From NCBI RefSeq assembly GCF_014656135.1, contig NZ_BNBV01000004.1:204459-268458 (forward strand): a stretch of DNA of 64,000 nt. Reading direction: 5' to 3'. A program made the translations under genes and the position numbers. The notes under the pieces were generated by a model. That model saw only the letters and a program-made list of their open reading frames with translations. It did not search any database and was not told the origin of the DNA. This document shows, one piece after another, positions 44,869-55,845 of this stretch. Positions within the stretch are counted from its first letter, which is position 1. The number at the start of each line of letters is the position of its first letter. This stretch comes from Streptomyces thermodiastaticus (GTDB lineage Bacteria > Actinomycetota > Actinomycetes > Streptomycetales > Streptomycetaceae).

Positions 44869-46197
44869 ATGATGCGTACGCGTCCGCTGAAGGTGGCGCT
44901 GCTGGGCTGTGGGGTTGTCGGCTCAGAGGTGGCGCGCATCATGACGACGCACGCCGACGACCTCGCGGCGCGGATCGGCGCCCCCGTGGAGCTGGCGGGG
45001 GTCGCCGTGCGGCGGCCCGACAAGGTGCGCGAGGGCATCGACCCGGCGCTCATCACCACCGACGCCACCGCGCTGGTCAAACGCGGCGACATCGACGTGG
45101 TGGTCGAGGTGATCGGGGGGATCGAGCCCGCCCGCACCCTGATCACCACCGCCTTCGAGCACGGTGCCTCCGTGGTCTCCGCCAACAAGGCCCTCCTCGC
45201 CCAGGACGGCGCCGCCCTGCACGCCGCGGCGGAGCGCAGCGGCCGGGACCTGTACTACGAGGCCGCCGTCGGCGGCGCGATCCCGCTGATCCGGCCGCTG
45301 CGCGAGTCCCTGGCCGGAGACAAGGTCAACCGGGTGCTCGGCATCGTCAACGGGACCACCAACTTCATCCTGGACAAGATGGACTCCACGGGCGCCGGCT
45401 ACCAGGAGGCGCTCGACGAGGCCACCGCCCTCGGGTACGCCGAGGCCGACCCGACCGCCGACGTGGAGGGCTTCGACGCCGCCGCCAAGGCCGCCATCCT
45501 CGCCGGGATCGCCTTCCACACCCGGGTCCGGCTGGACGACGTCCACCGCGAGGGCATGACCGAGGTCACCGCCTCCGACTTCGCCTCGGCCAAACAGATG
45601 GGCTGCACCATCAAACTGCTCGCGATCTGCGAACGGGCCGCCGACGGCGCCTCCGTCACCGCGCGCGTGCACCCCGCCATGATCCCGCTCAGTCATCCGC
45701 TGGCCTCCGTGCGCGGCGCGTACAACGCCGTCTTCGTGGAGTCGGAGGCCGCGGGCCGGCTGATGTTCTACGGCCCCGGCGCGGGCGGCTCGCCCACCGC
45801 CTCCGCCGTCCTCGGCGACCTCGTCGCCGTCTGCCGCAACCGGCTCAACGGCGCCACCGGGCCCGGCGAGTCGGCGTACGCGGCGCTGCCCGTCTCGCCG
45901 ATGGGCGACGTCGTCACGCGCTACCACATCAGCCTGGACGTGGCGGACAAACCGGGTGTACTCGCCCAGGTGGCCACGGTGTTCGCCGAGCACGGCGTGT
46001 CCATCGACACCGTCCGCCAGCAGGGCAAGGACCAGAGCTCCTCCCGCTCCGGCGAAGCCGGGAACGAGGGAGAGGCCTCGCTCGTCGTCGTCACCCACCG
46101 GGCCACCGACGCGGCCCTCGGCGGCACCGTGGAGGCGCTGCGCAAGCTCGACACCGTCCGCGGTGTCGCCAGCATCATGCGGGTTGAAGGAGAGTAA
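44869..46197 (+). CDS. hom: Homoserine dehydrogenase
   Basis: This 442-residue NAD(P)-dependent enzyme reduces aspartate semialdehyde to homoserine, the branch to threonine and methionine. The dinucleotide motif VALLGCGVVGSEVARIM is at the N-terminus, and the family signature covers GYAEADPTADVEGFDAAAKAAIL. A C-terminal ACT domain (YHISLDVADKPGVLAQVATVFAEHGVSI) gives threonine feedback control. Two adjacent ATGs (44869, 44872) follow GAGG; the first is used here. thrC follows 6 bp after the stop codon. Confidence 0.95.
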   Translation: MMRTRPLKVALLGCGVVGSEVARIMTTHADDLAARIGAPVELAGVAVRRPDKVREGIDPALITTDATALVKRGDIDVVVEVIGGIEPARTLITTAFEHGASVVSANKALLAQDGAALHAAAERSGRDLYYEAAVGGAIPLIRPLRESLAGDKVNRVLGIVNGTTNFILDKMDSTGAGYQEALDEATALGYAEADPTADVEGFDAAAKAAILAGIAFHTRVRLDDVHREGMTEVTASDFASAKQMGCTIKLLAICERAADGASVTARVHPAMIPLSHPLASVRGAYNAVFVESEAAGRLMFYGPGAGGSPTASAVLGDLVAVCRNRLNGATGPGESAYAALPVSPMGDVVTRYHISLDVADKPGVLAQVATVFAEHGVSIDTVRQQGKDQSSSRSGEAGNEGEASLVVVTHRATDAALGGTVEALRKLDTVRGVASIMRVEGE

Positions 46198-46203
46198 CCA
46201 GCA

Positions 46204-47265
46204 ATGACCCACCAGTGGCGCGGAATCATCGAGGAGTACCGGGACCGGTTGCCGGTGTCCGGCAGCACGCCCGTCGTGACGCTCCGCGAGGGCGGCACGC
46301 CGCTCGTGCCCGCGCAGGTGCTCTCCGAGCGCACCGGCTGCGAGGTCCACCTCAAGGTCGAGGGTGCCAACCCCACCGGGTCCTTCAAGGACCGCGGCAT
46401 GACCATGGCCATCTCCAAGGCGAAGGAGGAGGGCGCCAGGGCCGTCATCTGCGCCTCCACCGGCAACACCTCCGCCTCCGCGGCCGCCTACGCGGTGCGG
46501 GCCGGGATGGTCTGCGCGGTGCTGGTGCCGCAGGGCAAGATCGCGCTCGGCAAGATGGGCCAGGCGCTCGTCCACGGCGCCCGGATCCTGCAGGTCGACG
46601 GCAACTTCGACGACTGCCTCACCCTCGCCCGCGCCCTCAGCGACAACTACCCGGTGGCGCTGGTCAATTCGGTCAATCCGGTGCGCATCGAGGGCCAGAA
46701 GACGGCCTCGTTCGAGATCGTGGACATGCTGGGCGACGCCCCGGACATCCATGTGCTGCCGGTCGGCAACGCGGGCAACATCACGGCCTACTGGAAGGGC
46801 TACACGGAGTACGCCGCCGACGGCGTCGCCTCCCGCACCCCGCGCATGTGGGGCTTCCAGGCCTCCGGCGCCGCGCCGATCGTGCGCGGCGAGGTCGTCA
46901 AGGACCCCTCGACCATCGCCACCGCGATCCGCATCGGCAACCCCGCCTCGTGGACGTACGCGCTGGCCGCGCGGGACGAGTCCGGCGGCATGATCGACGA
47001 GGTGACGGACCGTGACATCCTGCGCGCCTACCGGCTGCTGGCGTCCCAGGAGGGCGTGTTCGTCGAGCCGGCGTCCGCGGCGTCCGTGGCCGGTCTGCTG
47101 AAGGCCGCCGAGCAGGGCGCGGTGGACCGCGGGCAGCGGATCGTGTGCACCGTCACCGGCAACGGGCTCAAGGACCCCGAGTGGGCCGTGGCGGGTGCTC
47201 CACAGCCGGTCACCGTCCCGGTCGACGCGGACGCGGCCGCCGAACGGCTGGGCCTGCTGGACTGA
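46204..47265 (+). CDS. thrC: Threonine synthase
   Basis: This 353-residue PLP enzyme converts O-phosphohomoserine to threonine. The PLP lysine lies in [28 protein letters not shown], the phosphate loop [16 protein letters not shown] and the C-terminal [11 protein letters not shown] are visible. The length is that of the short (class II-like actinobacterial) form. It is tightly linked to hom, while thrB is separated by a terminator and a 603-bp gap. Confidence 0.96.
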   Translation: MTHQWRGIIEEYRDRLPVSGSTPVVTLREGGTPLVPAQVLSERTGCEVHLKVEGANPTGSFKDRGMTMAISKAKEEGARAVICASTGNTSASAAAYAVRAGMVCAVLVPQGKIALGKMGQALVHGARILQVDGNFDDCLTLARALSDNYPVALVNSVNPVRIEGQKTASFEIVDMLGDAPDIHVLPVGNAGNITAYWKGYTEYAADGVASRTPRMWGFQASGAAPIVRGEVVKDPSTIATAIRIGNPASWTYALAARDESGGMIDEVTDRDILRAYRLLASQEGVFVEPASAASVAGLLKAAEQGAVDRGQRIVCTVTGNGLKDPEWAVAGAPQPVTVPVDADAAAERLGLLD

Positions 47266-47302
47266 GAGCGCACGGCGCGCGCCGCCCGGCCCGGGGTGCG
47301 TC

Positions 47303-47334
47303 GCCACCGCCCGGGGCGCACCCCGGGCGGTGGC
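47303..47334 (+). terminator. Terminator after thrC
   Basis: A perfect 14-bp stem (GCCACCGCCCGGGG) closes a CGCA tetraloop 37 bp after the thrC stop. It separates hom-thrC from thrB transcription. Confidence 0.8.
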
Positions 47335-47937
47335 CGGCCGGGACCGTGCCCGTGGTCCGGGCCGGTGCCGCCGGCCGTACGGTCCGGTCGCCCGAGCGCC
47401 CCGGTGCCGGCGTTCGCCACGTCGCGGGGTGTGCATCGCGGGACCCGACGTCGCGTGGTGCGCATCGCGAAAGCCGCGGCGGCGCCCGCACCCGGCCGCC
47501 GTGCCCCTGAGGCACGCTCGCGCCCGCCCGCGCCCCCGCGCCCCGGTTCGCGGTCGTCCTCGCGCGAGCGCACCCGGAGGGCCCGTCGCGTCGCCGTTCC
47601 GAGGGGTGCGTCGCCGTGCCGCAGCCCGTGCATCATCGCGATGTTCAAGAACAACATCCGCGGGGGATGCTCACGACGGGGGCACAAGGGGCTTACGACA
47701 CGCATCGTGCGCCTCCTGTGCGCCCTATGTCGCCGCAGAACCTTCCTTCGATAGGCTGTATCGAACCCATACGGCGCATATGCATTCGCATAGCGTGCGG
47801 CGCCGCGTCGTTCCCGCGTCCGCGGCCCGAGGGTGGTCACGTCCTGTCGAACGTCAGTCGAACACCGGTCGAACGGCCGCCGCGACCAGCTCGCACGGCA
47901 CTCGACCGTCACGCAGCTCAAGGAGAGTCAACGAGCG
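47335..47937 (+). promoter_or_regulatory. Non-coding upstream region and promoter of thrB
   Basis: No gene is supported in 603 bp. Two 21-bp copies (47420-47440, 47449-47469; two mismatches) lie 29 bp apart. At 47747-47765 TTCGATA-GGCTG-TATCGAA is a perfect 7-bp inverted repeat that covers TAGGCT (47752-47757), a good -10. This suggests a regulated thrB promoter with a leader of about 170 nt. Confidence 0.5.
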
Positions 47938-48855
47938 ATGGCCGGTCCCGCGTTCCGCGCCGCCGCCGTCCGGGTGCGCGTCCCCGCCACCAGCGCCAAC
48001 CTCGGCCCGGGCTTCGACGCCCTCGGTCTCGCGCTGGGGCTCTACGACGACGTCGTCGTCCGGGTGGCCGACTCAGGGCTGCACATCGACATCGCGGGCG
48101 AGGGCAGCCGGACCCTGCCGCGGGACGAGAGCCACCTGCTCGTCCGGTCCCTGCGCACCGCCTTCGACGCCCTGGGCGGGCAGCCGCGCGGACTGGAGAT
48201 CGTCTGCGCCAACCGCATCCCCCACGGCCGCGGCCTCGGCTCCTCCTCCGCCGCCATCTGCGCCGGCCTCGTCGCCGCCCGTGCCGTGACCATAGGCGGC
48301 GAATCGCGGCTCGACGACACCGCGATGCTCGAACTCGCCACCGAGATCGAAGGCCACCCCGACAACGTGGCCGCCTGCCTGCTCGGTGGCTTCACGCTGT
48401 CCTGGATGGACGCCGGCGTCGCCCGCGCCATCAGGATGGAGCCCTGCGATTCCATCGTTCCGGTGGTTTTCGTCCCCGGGAAACCGGTACTGACCGAGAC
48501 GGCGCGCGGACTGCTGCCGCGCACGGTGCCGCACGTCGACGCGGCCGTCAACGCGGGCCGGGCCGCCCTGCTCGTCGAGGCCCTCACCCGCCGTCCCGAC
48601 CTGCTGCTGCCCGCCACCGAGGACCGCCTCCACCAGGAGTATCGCGCCCCGGCCATGCCGGAGAGCGCCGCGCTGGTGGAGCGGCTGCGCGCGGACGGCA
48701 TCCCTGCGGTCATCTCCGGCGCCGGCCCCACGGTGATGGCCCTGGCCGACGCGGACACCGCCGACAAGGTGGAACAGCTGGCCGGCAGCGACTGGGCCGC
48801 GAACCGGCTCAGCCTGGACGCCCAGGGCGCCAGCGTGCTCCCGCTGGCGGGCTGA
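47938..48855 (+). CDS. thrB: Homoserine kinase
   Basis: This 305-residue GHMP-family kinase phosphorylates homoserine for ThrC. The N-terminus VRVRVPATSANLGPGFDALG is the first GHMP motif, the ATP loop IPHGRGLGSSSAAICAGLVAA is the second, and VISGAGPTVMAL is the third. ATG 47938 gives the conserved start; AAGGAG lies about 12 bp upstream, slightly far. A frame extending upstream is not conserved in character. Confidence 0.95.
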   Translation: MAGPAFRAAAVRVRVPATSANLGPGFDALGLALGLYDDVVVRVADSGLHIDIAGEGSRTLPRDESHLLVRSLRTAFDALGGQPRGLEIVCANRIPHGRGLGSSSAAICAGLVAARAVTIGGESRLDDTAMLELATEIEGHPDNVAACLLGGFTLSWMDAGVARAIRMEPCDSIVPVVFVPGKPVLTETARGLLPRTVPHVDAAVNAGRAALLVEALTRRPDLLLPATEDRLHQEYRAPAMPESAALVERLRADGIPAVISGAGPTVMALADADTADKVEQLAGSDWAANRLSLDAQGASVLPLAG

Positions 48856-49273
48856 CACGCGATGGCCCGATGATGGAGAGGGGGAATGTTTGTTGGGTCC
48901 GGTAGTGTTAACCTCAAGTCTGCACCCGACCTCATCATGGCGAGGTGCTTCGTGTCCCCGTCCGGGACCGACATTCTTCCGGGAGCTCCCCAAGACACTC
49001 CGTGTTCTCTACGCCGTATCCGGGCAGTACGTCGTACGCGGACGCTGAGCGCTCCACAGGTGGGGTTACCCCCATAGGGGGAGTTCCGGAATCGGTGCGA
49101 CCACGCGTGTCACCGGGTGCCACGCCTCCAGGAAGCGCCATCACCAGATATTTCTTCCGCCGCTTTGGCGGACCACCGCCCCGGCACGGTCCACACAGCA
49201 AGGACCGATGCCGGACAGCACAACCGGTCGCCGAGCCAGACAGGCCGACGTCCGCTCCAGGGAAGGACCCTTC
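48856..49273 (+). promoter_or_regulatory. Long rho leader with a SigR-like promoter
   Basis: The 418-bp gap begins with GGGAAT (48882-48887), N19, GTT (48907-48909), close to the SigR consensus GGGAAY-N18-GTT. A TAGTGT -10-like hexamer lies at 48903-48908 for a housekeeping promoter, but without a matching -35. The rest would be an unusually long 5' leader. A short frame (ATG 48937 to about 49077) is possible but has no clear ribosome site. Confidence 0.4.
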
Positions 49274-51283
49274 GTGAGCGACACCACCGATCTGATGGGC
49301 GCACGTGTCGAGGAGACCGCTGCCGCGCCCGCCACGGACGCCTCCGCGCCTGCCACCGGTGCCGGCTCCCGGCGGCGCCGTGGCACCGGCCTCGAGGGCA
49401 TGGTGCTGGCCGAACTGCAGCAGGTCGCATCCGGCCTCGGCATCAGGGGTACGGCGCGCATGCGCAAGAGCCAGCTGATCGAGGTCATCAAGGAGGCACA
49501 GGCAGCAGGGGGCGCCGCCCCGGCGAAGGCCGACGCGGCCGCCGCCGAGACCAAGCCGAAGCGTCGCGCCACCTCCCGCGCCCGCACGGGCGACGCCGCC
49601 GCGAAGAAGGCGGCCGAGGCTCCCGCAGCCGACAAGGCCGTGTCCCAGCAGCAGATCGAGATCCCTGGTCAGCCTGCTGCGGGCACCGCCCGCGACGGGG
49701 CCCGCCCGGATGCGGAGACCGAGCGCACCGGCCAGGACGCCCCGGGCGAGCGCCGCCGGCGCCGCGCCACCGCGGAGGCGGGCAGCCCCGCCGGCAGCGC
49801 CGAGACCGTCGCCGCCGAGGCGAAGAGCGAGCCCAAGGCCGAGACGCCGGCCCAGCCGCAGCAGGCCCAGCAGCCGCAGAACCAGCAGCTCAGCGAGGCC
49901 AAGGGCGACGCCGGCGAGGGCGGCGAGGGACGCCGCCGCGACCGCCGCGACCGCAACCGTGACCGCCGCGGCAAGGGCGACGACCAGCAGGGCCAGCGCC
50001 AGCAGCAGAACCAGCAGCAGGGCGGTGGCCGGCAGGACGACGACGAGTACGAGGGCGGGCGCCGGGGCCGGCGCGGCCGCTACCGCGACCGCAGGGGCCG
50101 CCGCGGCCGCGACGACGTCTCCGAGCCGCAGATCGCCGAGGACGACGTCCTCATCCCGGTCGCCGGCATCCTGGACATCCTCGACAACTACGCCTTCATC
50201 CGCACCTCCGGCTACCTGCCTGGCCCGAACGACGTGTACGTCTCCCTCGCCCAGGTCCGCAAGAACGGCCTGCGCAAGGGCGACCACGTCACCGGCGCCG
50301 TCCGCCAGCCGAAGGAAGGCGAGCGCCGCGAGAAGTTCAACGCGCTCGTGCGCCTGGACTCCGTCAACGGCATGGCGCCCGAACACGGCCGCGGCCGCCC
50401 GGAGTTCAACAAGCTGACCCCGCTGTACCCGCAGGACCGCCTCCGCCTGGAGACCGACCCGGGCGTGCTGACCACCCGGATCATCGACCTGGTCTCGCCC
50501 ATCGGCAAGGGCCAGCGCGGTCTGATCGTGGCCCCGCCGAAGACCGGCAAGACCATGATCATGCAGGCGATCGCCAACGCGATCACCCACAACAACCCCG
50601 AGTGCCACCTGATGGTCGTCCTCGTCGACGAGCGTCCGGAAGAGGTCACCGACATGCAGCGGTCGGTCAAGGGCGAGGTCATCTCCTCGACCTTCGACCG
50701 CCCGGCCGAGGATCACACCACGGTCGCCGAGCTGGCCATCGAGCGCGCCAAGCGCCTGGTGGAGCTGGGACACGACGTGGTCGTGCTGCTCGACTCGATC
50801 ACGCGTCTGGGCCGCGCCTACAACCTCGCCGCCCCGGCCTCCGGCCGCATCCTCTCCGGCGGTGTGGACTCCACGGCGCTGTACCCGCCGAAGCGCTTCT
50901 TCGGTGCGGCCCGCAACATCGAGGACGGCGGCTCGCTGACCATCCTCGCCACCGCCCTGGTGGACACCGGGTCCCGCATGGACGAGGTGATCTTCGAGGA
51001 GTTCAAGGGCACCGGCAACATGGAGCTCAAGCTCGACCGGAAGCTCGCCGACAAGCGCATCTTCCCGGCCGTCGACGTCGACGCGTCCGGTACGCGCAAG
51101 GAGGAGATCCTTCTCGGTGCCGAGGAGCTGTCCATCGTCTGGAAGCTGCGCCGGGTGCTGCACGCGCTCGACCAGCAGCAGGCGATCGAGCTGCTGCTCG
51201 ACAAGATGAAGCAGACCAAGTCGAACGTCGAGTTCCTCATGCAGATCCAGAAGACGACCCCGGCGCCGGGCAACGGCGACTGA
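49274..51283 (+). CDS. rho: Transcription termination factor Rho, extended N-terminus
   Basis: This 669-residue hexameric RNA-dependent ATPase terminates transcription. The N-terminal Rho_N domain ([36 protein letters not shown]) is followed by an insertion of about 200 residues. The insertion is rich in Ala, Glu, Arg, Asp and Gln ([22 protein letters not shown]) before the S1-like RNA-binding domain ([13 protein letters not shown]). The motor has Walker [28 protein letters not shown] and the Q/R-loop region [11 protein letters not shown] 49274 follows GGAAGGA by 6 bp. The long insertion is characteristic of high-GC actinobacteria and binds structured GC-rich RNA. Confidence 0.96.
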   Translation: MSDTTDLMGARVEETAAAPATDASAPATGAGSRRRRGTGLEGMVLAELQQVASGLGIRGTARMRKSQLIEVIKEAQAAGGAAPAKADAAAAETKPKRRATSRARTGDAAAKKAAEAPAADKAVSQQQIEIPGQPAAGTARDGARPDAETERTGQDAPGERRRRRATAEAGSPAGSAETVAAEAKSEPKAETPAQPQQAQQPQNQQLSEAKGDAGEGGEGRRRDRRDRNRDRRGKGDDQQGQRQQQNQQQGGGRQDDDEYEGGRRGRRGRYRDRRGRRGRDDVSEPQIAEDDVLIPVAGILDILDNYAFIRTSGYLPGPNDVYVSLAQVRKNGLRKGDHVTGAVRQPKEGERREKFNALVRLDSVNGMAPEHGRGRPEFNKLTPLYPQDRLRLETDPGVLTTRIIDLVSPIGKGQRGLIVAPPKTGKTMIMQAIANAITHNNPECHLMVVLVDERPEEVTDMQRSVKGEVISSTFDRPAEDHTTVAELAIERAKRLVELGHDVVVLLDSITRLGRAYNLAAPASGRILSGGVDSTALYPPKRFFGAARNIEDGGSLTILATALVDTGSRMDEVIFEEFKGTGNMELKLDRKLADKRIFPAVDVDASGTRKEEILLGAEELSIVWKLRRVLHALDQQQAIELLLDKMKQTKSNVEFLMQIQKTTPAPGNGD

Positions 51284-51301
51284 GGCGCACGTCAGCCGGA
51301 C

Positions 51302-51331
51302 AGGGCCGTCCCCGCACGGGGGGCGGCCCTT
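51302..51331 (+). terminator. Terminator after rho
   Basis: AGGGCCG-TCCCC pairs with GGGG-GG-CGGCCCT around a GCAC loop, 18 bp after the rho stop codon. Confidence 0.65.
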
Positions 51332-51474
51332 CGCCGTTTCCGCACGGGCGCGGCCGCACCGCCCCCGGAACATCCCCGGTCCGACGGTAGGAGTGCCGCA
51401 GGCGAGGTACGCGGTGACAAGGCCGGTTCCCACAGGCACGGGGTGACCGACCGGACACGAGGACCGAGGAGCAC

Positions 51475-52620
51475 ATGCCGCCCGAGAGCACGCCGGGCCC
51501 GGGCACACCCCGGGACACCGGCTCCCCCGACCGCCGTCGCCGCACCCGGCGCCGCCGCGCCGACCGCACGGTGCGCCGCCGGGCGCTGAGGGCGATGGCC
51601 TGGACCGCGGCCGGGATCGTGGTGCTCGGCGGCACCGGCGCCGGCTACCTGTACGCCAAGCTCAACGGCAACCTGACCACCGTCGACCTCGACCGGCTGC
51701 TCGGCGGGATGCGGCCGGAGAAGACGGACAACGGCTCGCAGAACATCCTTCTCCTGGGCTCCGACTCCCGCTCGGGGGAGAACAGGAAGCTCGGCGGCGG
51801 CCCCAGCGGCGGCGGCGCCCGCTCCGACACGGCGATGATCGTCCACCTCTACAAGGGCCACCGCAAGGCCGCCGTCGTCTCCATCCCGCGCGACACCCTG
51901 GTGAACCGGCCCGCGTGCACCGACGCCAAGGGCACCGTGCACCCGGCCGCGCGCCACGTGATGTTCAACGAGTCCTACGCCACCGGCGGCGCCGCCTGCG
52001 CCGTCAGGACCGTCGAGGCGCTCACCGGCGTCCGCATGGACCACTACCTGGAGGTCGACTTCAGCGGCTTCCGCAGGATCGTCGACGACCTCGGCGGCGT
52101 CCGGGTCCGCACCACCGAGGCCATCCGCGACCCCGGCAGCCACCTGGACCTCGACGCGGGCACCCACACCCTCGACGGGCGGCAGGCGCTCGGCCTGGTG
52201 CGCACCCGGCACGGCGTCGGCGACGGCTCCGACCTGGGCCGCATCCAGCTGCAGCAGGCGTTCCTCAGGGCGCTCATCGACCGGATCGGGCAGCTCGGGG
52301 TGTTCGACAACCCCACCAAGCTCTACCGTCTGGCCGACACCGCCACCCGGTCCGTCACCACCGACTCCGGCCTCGGCTCGGTCGACTCCCTGATCTCCTT
52401 CGCCGGCGGACTGAAGGGCATCAGCTCCTCCCGCACCACCATGATCACCATGCCGGTGCAGTACGCCGCCGGGAACGCCAACCGCGTCGTCGTGGACGAG
52501 GCCAAGGCCCGGCAGGTGTGGCAGGCCCTGCGCGAGGACCGGCCGGTGCCGGGCACGGCCACCGAGGGCACCGCGGCGGGCGAGGCCAAGGGCGTGCTGA
52601 ACGGCGCCCGGGCGCGGTGA
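51475..52620 (+). CDS. LytR-CpsA-Psr (LCP) family cell-wall ligase
   Basis: This 381-residue membrane-anchored phosphotransferase attaches teichoic-acid-like or other glycopolymers to peptidoglycan. A basic N-terminus ([20 protein letters not shown]) precedes one helix ([22 protein letters not shown]). The LCP domain shows [52 protein letters not shown] and [24 protein letters not shown], including the Arg and Asp residues that hold the polyprenyl phosphate. ATG 51475 has GAGGAG upstream. Confidence 0.94.
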   Translation: MPPESTPGPGTPRDTGSPDRRRRTRRRRADRTVRRRALRAMAWTAAGIVVLGGTGAGYLYAKLNGNLTTVDLDRLLGGMRPEKTDNGSQNILLLGSDSRSGENRKLGGGPSGGGARSDTAMIVHLYKGHRKAAVVSIPRDTLVNRPACTDAKGTVHPAARHVMFNESYATGGAACAVRTVEALTGVRMDHYLEVDFSGFRRIVDDLGGVRVRTTEAIRDPGSHLDLDAGTHTLDGRQALGLVRTRHGVGDGSDLGRIQLQQAFLRALIDRIGQLGVFDNPTKLYRLADTATRSVTTDSGLGSVDSLISFAGGLKGISSSRTTMITMPVQYAAGNANRVVVDEAKARQVWQALREDRPVPGTATEGTAAGEAKGVLNGARAR

Positions 52621-52649
52621 GCACCGCCCCGCGGCCGGCCGTGGGCCGG

Positions 52650-52676
52650 GGGAACAAAACCCCGGCACCCCCGGTT
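52650..52676 (+). promoter_or_regulatory. SigR-type promoter of rpmE
   Basis: GGGAAC (52650-52655), 18 bp and GTT (52674-52676) match the SigR consensus GGGAAY-N18-GTT exactly. Induction by thiol-oxidative stress is expected. The gene for L31 is, as I recall, a reported SigR target in S. coelicolor. Confidence 0.7.
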
Positions 52677-52780
52677 TGGGGAGAAGGCGCCAGTCCTGGC
52701 AGACTGGTACGTCGGCTCCGGTTCACGCACCCGCATCCCGCGGCGGCGACCCGGCGCCCTCCCGAAACCTAGGAGACACC

Positions 52781-53005
52781 TTGAAGCGCGACATCCACCC
52801 CGCGTACGTAGAGACGCAGGTCAGCTGCACGTGCGGCGCGTCCTTCACCACCCGCAGCACGATCGAGTCCGGCACCATCCGGGCCGAGGTCTGCTCCGAG
52901 TGCCACCCGTTCTACACGGGCAAGCAGAAGATCCTCGACACCGGTGGCCGTGTGGCCCGCTTCGAGGCCCGCTTCGGCAAGGCTGCCGCCGGCTCCAAGA
53001 AGTAG
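52781..53005 (+). CDS. rpmE: 50S ribosomal protein L31, zinc-binding form
   Basis: This 74-residue protein of the large ribosomal subunit sits at the central bridge. It has the four-cysteine zinc site (SCTCGASFT and VCSECHPFY), so it is the C+ form rather than the zinc-free paralogue used under zinc starvation. It starts with TTG, with AGGAG 5 bp upstream; [19 protein letters not shown] is the standard N-terminus. Control from a SigR promoter links the ribosome to thiol stress. Confidence 0.96.
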   Translation: MKRDIHPAYVETQVSCTCGASFTTRSTIESGTIRAEVCSECHPFYTGKQKILDTGGRVARFEARFGKAAAGSKK

Positions 53006-53050
53006 CGAGCGCCGATCGCCGGTCCACGGCCGTACCCCGCACCCGGGGTG

Positions 53051-53069
53051 CGCCGGGACCGGCGTTTTT
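53051..53069 (+). terminator. Intrinsic terminator after rpmE
   Basis: CGCC-N6-GGCG is followed directly by TTTTT. The GGGACC loop could pair further. This is one of few U-tailed terminators in the window. Confidence 0.7.
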
Positions 53070-53112
53070 GGTCGTCCGCCTTCCCCTCTTCCGCAGTATC
53101 AGGAGCCGCACC

Positions 53113-54180
<1,068 letters not shown>

Positions 54181-54257
54181 AGAAGCGCGCCCGGCCCGCG
54201 GCCGGCGGCACGGCACGACGGCACAGCACCAACGAGCACCGAGCACGGAGGACCAGC

Positions 54258-55139
54258 GTGCAGCAAGGATTCGGGGGGCGACCCCCAGGCCCCCGCAGTG
54301 TGCTGCTCGCGGAGGTGGCACAGGCCACCCAGCGGCTGGCCGACGCCGGCGTGCCCTCGCCGCGCACCGACGCCGAGGAACTGGCCGCGTTCGTGCACGG
54401 TGTCAAGCGCAGCCAGCTGCACTGCGTGAAGGACGCCGACTTCGACGCCCGCTACTGGGAGGTCGTCGCCCGCCGTGAGCAGCGCGAACCGCTGCAGCAC
54501 ATCACCGGACGGGCCTACTTCCGGTATCTGGAACTGCAGGTCGGGCCCGGGGTGTTCGTGCCCCGGCCGGAGACCGAGTCGGTGGTCGGCTGGGCGATAG
54601 ACGCCGTCCGCGCCATGGACGTGGCCGAGCCGTGCGTGGTCGACCTGTGCACCGGTTCCGGCGCCATCGCCCTCGCCCTGGCCCAGGAGGTGCCGCGTTC
54701 GCGCGTGCACGCCGTGGAGCTGAGCGAGGAGGCGCTGGTGTGGACCCGCAAGAACATGGAGGGGTCCCGGGTGGACCTGCGCCAGGGCGACGCCCTGACC
54801 GCCTTCCCGGACCTCGACGGCCAGGTCGACCTCGTCATCTCCAACCCGCCGTACATCCCGCTGACCGAATGGGAGCACGTCGCTCCGGAGGCCCGGGACT
54901 ACGACCCGGAGATGGCGCTGTTCTCGGGGGAGGACGGCCTGGACCTGATCCGCGGCATCGAACGCACCGCCCACCGGCTGCTGCGCCCGGGCGGGGTGGT
55001 GGTGGTCGAGCACGCCGACACCCAGGGCGGCCAGGTGCCGTGGATCTTCACCGAGGAGCGGGGCTGGGCGGACGCGGCCGACCATCCCGACCTCAACAAC
55101 CGCCCCCGGTTCGCGACCGCCCGCAAGGCGCTGCCGTGA
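54258..55139 (+). CDS. prmC: Release factor N5-glutamine methyltransferase
   Basis: This 293-residue SAM enzyme methylates the Gln of GGQ in release factors. It has an N-terminal helical domain (DAEELAAFVHGVKRSQL), the SAM site VVDLCTGSGAIALALA and the catalytic NPPY in LVISNPPYIPLTEW. GTG 54258 has GGAGGA upstream. A second GTG at 54300 would remove 14 non-conserved residues and is the main alternative start. Confidence 0.94.
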   Translation: MQQGFGGRPPGPRSVLLAEVAQATQRLADAGVPSPRTDAEELAAFVHGVKRSQLHCVKDADFDARYWEVVARREQREPLQHITGRAYFRYLELQVGPGVFVPRPETESVVGWAIDAVRAMDVAEPCVVDLCTGSGAIALALAQEVPRSRVHAVELSEEALVWTRKNMEGSRVDLRQGDALTAFPDLDGQVDLVISNPPYIPLTEWEHVAPEARDYDPEMALFSGEDGLDLIRGIERTAHRLLRPGGVVVVEHADTQGGQVPWIFTEERGWADAADHPDLNNRPRFATARKALP

Positions 55140-55197
55140 CCGCGCGGGCAGTTCTTCCCGCAGTCCCGCACAACGTGAACGAGGAGGGTCGCTGACC

Positions 55198-55845
55198 ATG
55201 GCTCGGCGATACGACACCAACGACGCGACCGACCGTGTGACCGGTCTGCGCGAGGCCGCGTCCGCCGTCCGCCGGGGCGAACTCGTGGTGCTGCCGACCG
55301 ACACCGTCTACGGCGTCGGTGCGGACGCCTTCTCCCCCGAGGCCGTCGGCGACCTGCTCGCCGCCAAGGGCCGTGGCCGCAGCATGCCCTCCCCGGTCCT
55401 CATCGGCTCCCCGAACACCCTGCACGGCCTGGTCACCGACTTCTCCGAGAAGGCCTGGGAGCTGGTGGACGCCTTCTGGCCGGGCGCGCTGACCCTGGTC
55501 GCCCGGCACCAGCCGTCGCTGCAGTGGGACCTGGGGGAGACCCGCGGCACGGTCGCCGTGCGCATGCCGCTGCACCCGGTCGCCATCGAACTGCTCACCG
55601 AGGTCGGGCCGATGGCCGTCACCTCCGCCAACCTCACCGGGCACCCGGCGCCCGAGACCTGCGACGCCGCCCAGGACATGCTCGGCGACTCCGTCTCCGT
55701 CTACCTCGACGGCGGCCCCACCCCGGGCAACGTCCCCTCCTCCATCGTGGACGTCACCCGGCCCACGCCCGTGCTGCTCCGCGAGGGCGCCCTGTCGCCC
55801 GAGGAGCTGCGCAAGGTCGTACCCGACCTCGAGGTGGCCAATTGA
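55198..55845 (+). CDS. L-threonylcarbamoyladenylate synthase (Sua5/YciO/YrdC)
   Basis: This 215-residue enzyme makes threonylcarbamoyl-AMP from threonine, bicarbonate and ATP for the t6A37 modification of ANN-decoding tRNAs. Signature parts are VVLPTDTVYGVGADAF, KGRGRSMPSPVLI, FWPGALTLVA, TVAVRMPLHP and VTSANLTGHPAPET. It lacks the C-terminal Sua5 domain and so is the TsaC-length form. ATG 55198 has GAGGAGGG. The phosphatase-like gene overlaps its stop (TTGA). Confidence 0.94.
   Translation: MARRYDTNDATDRVTGLREAASAVRRGELVVLPTDTVYGVGADAFSPEAVGDLLAAKGRGRSMPSPVLIGSPNTLHGLVTDFSEKAWELVDAFWPGALTLVARHQPSLQWDLGETRGTVAVRMPLHPVAIELLTEVGPMAVTSANLTGHPAPETCDAAQDMLGDSVSVYLDGGPTPGNVPSSIVDVTRPTPVLLREGALSPEELRKVVPDLEVAN

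Noticed and set aside
47028-47921. Minus-strand frame in the thrC-thrB gap
   Set aside because: It overlaps the end of thrC, crosses the strong terminator and operator, and has Arg-rich shadow composition.
48886-49077. Small protein in the rho leader
   Set aside because: The candidate ATG at 48886 has its purine-rich sequence directly abutting, and the frame lies over the likely promoter; not supported as a gene.
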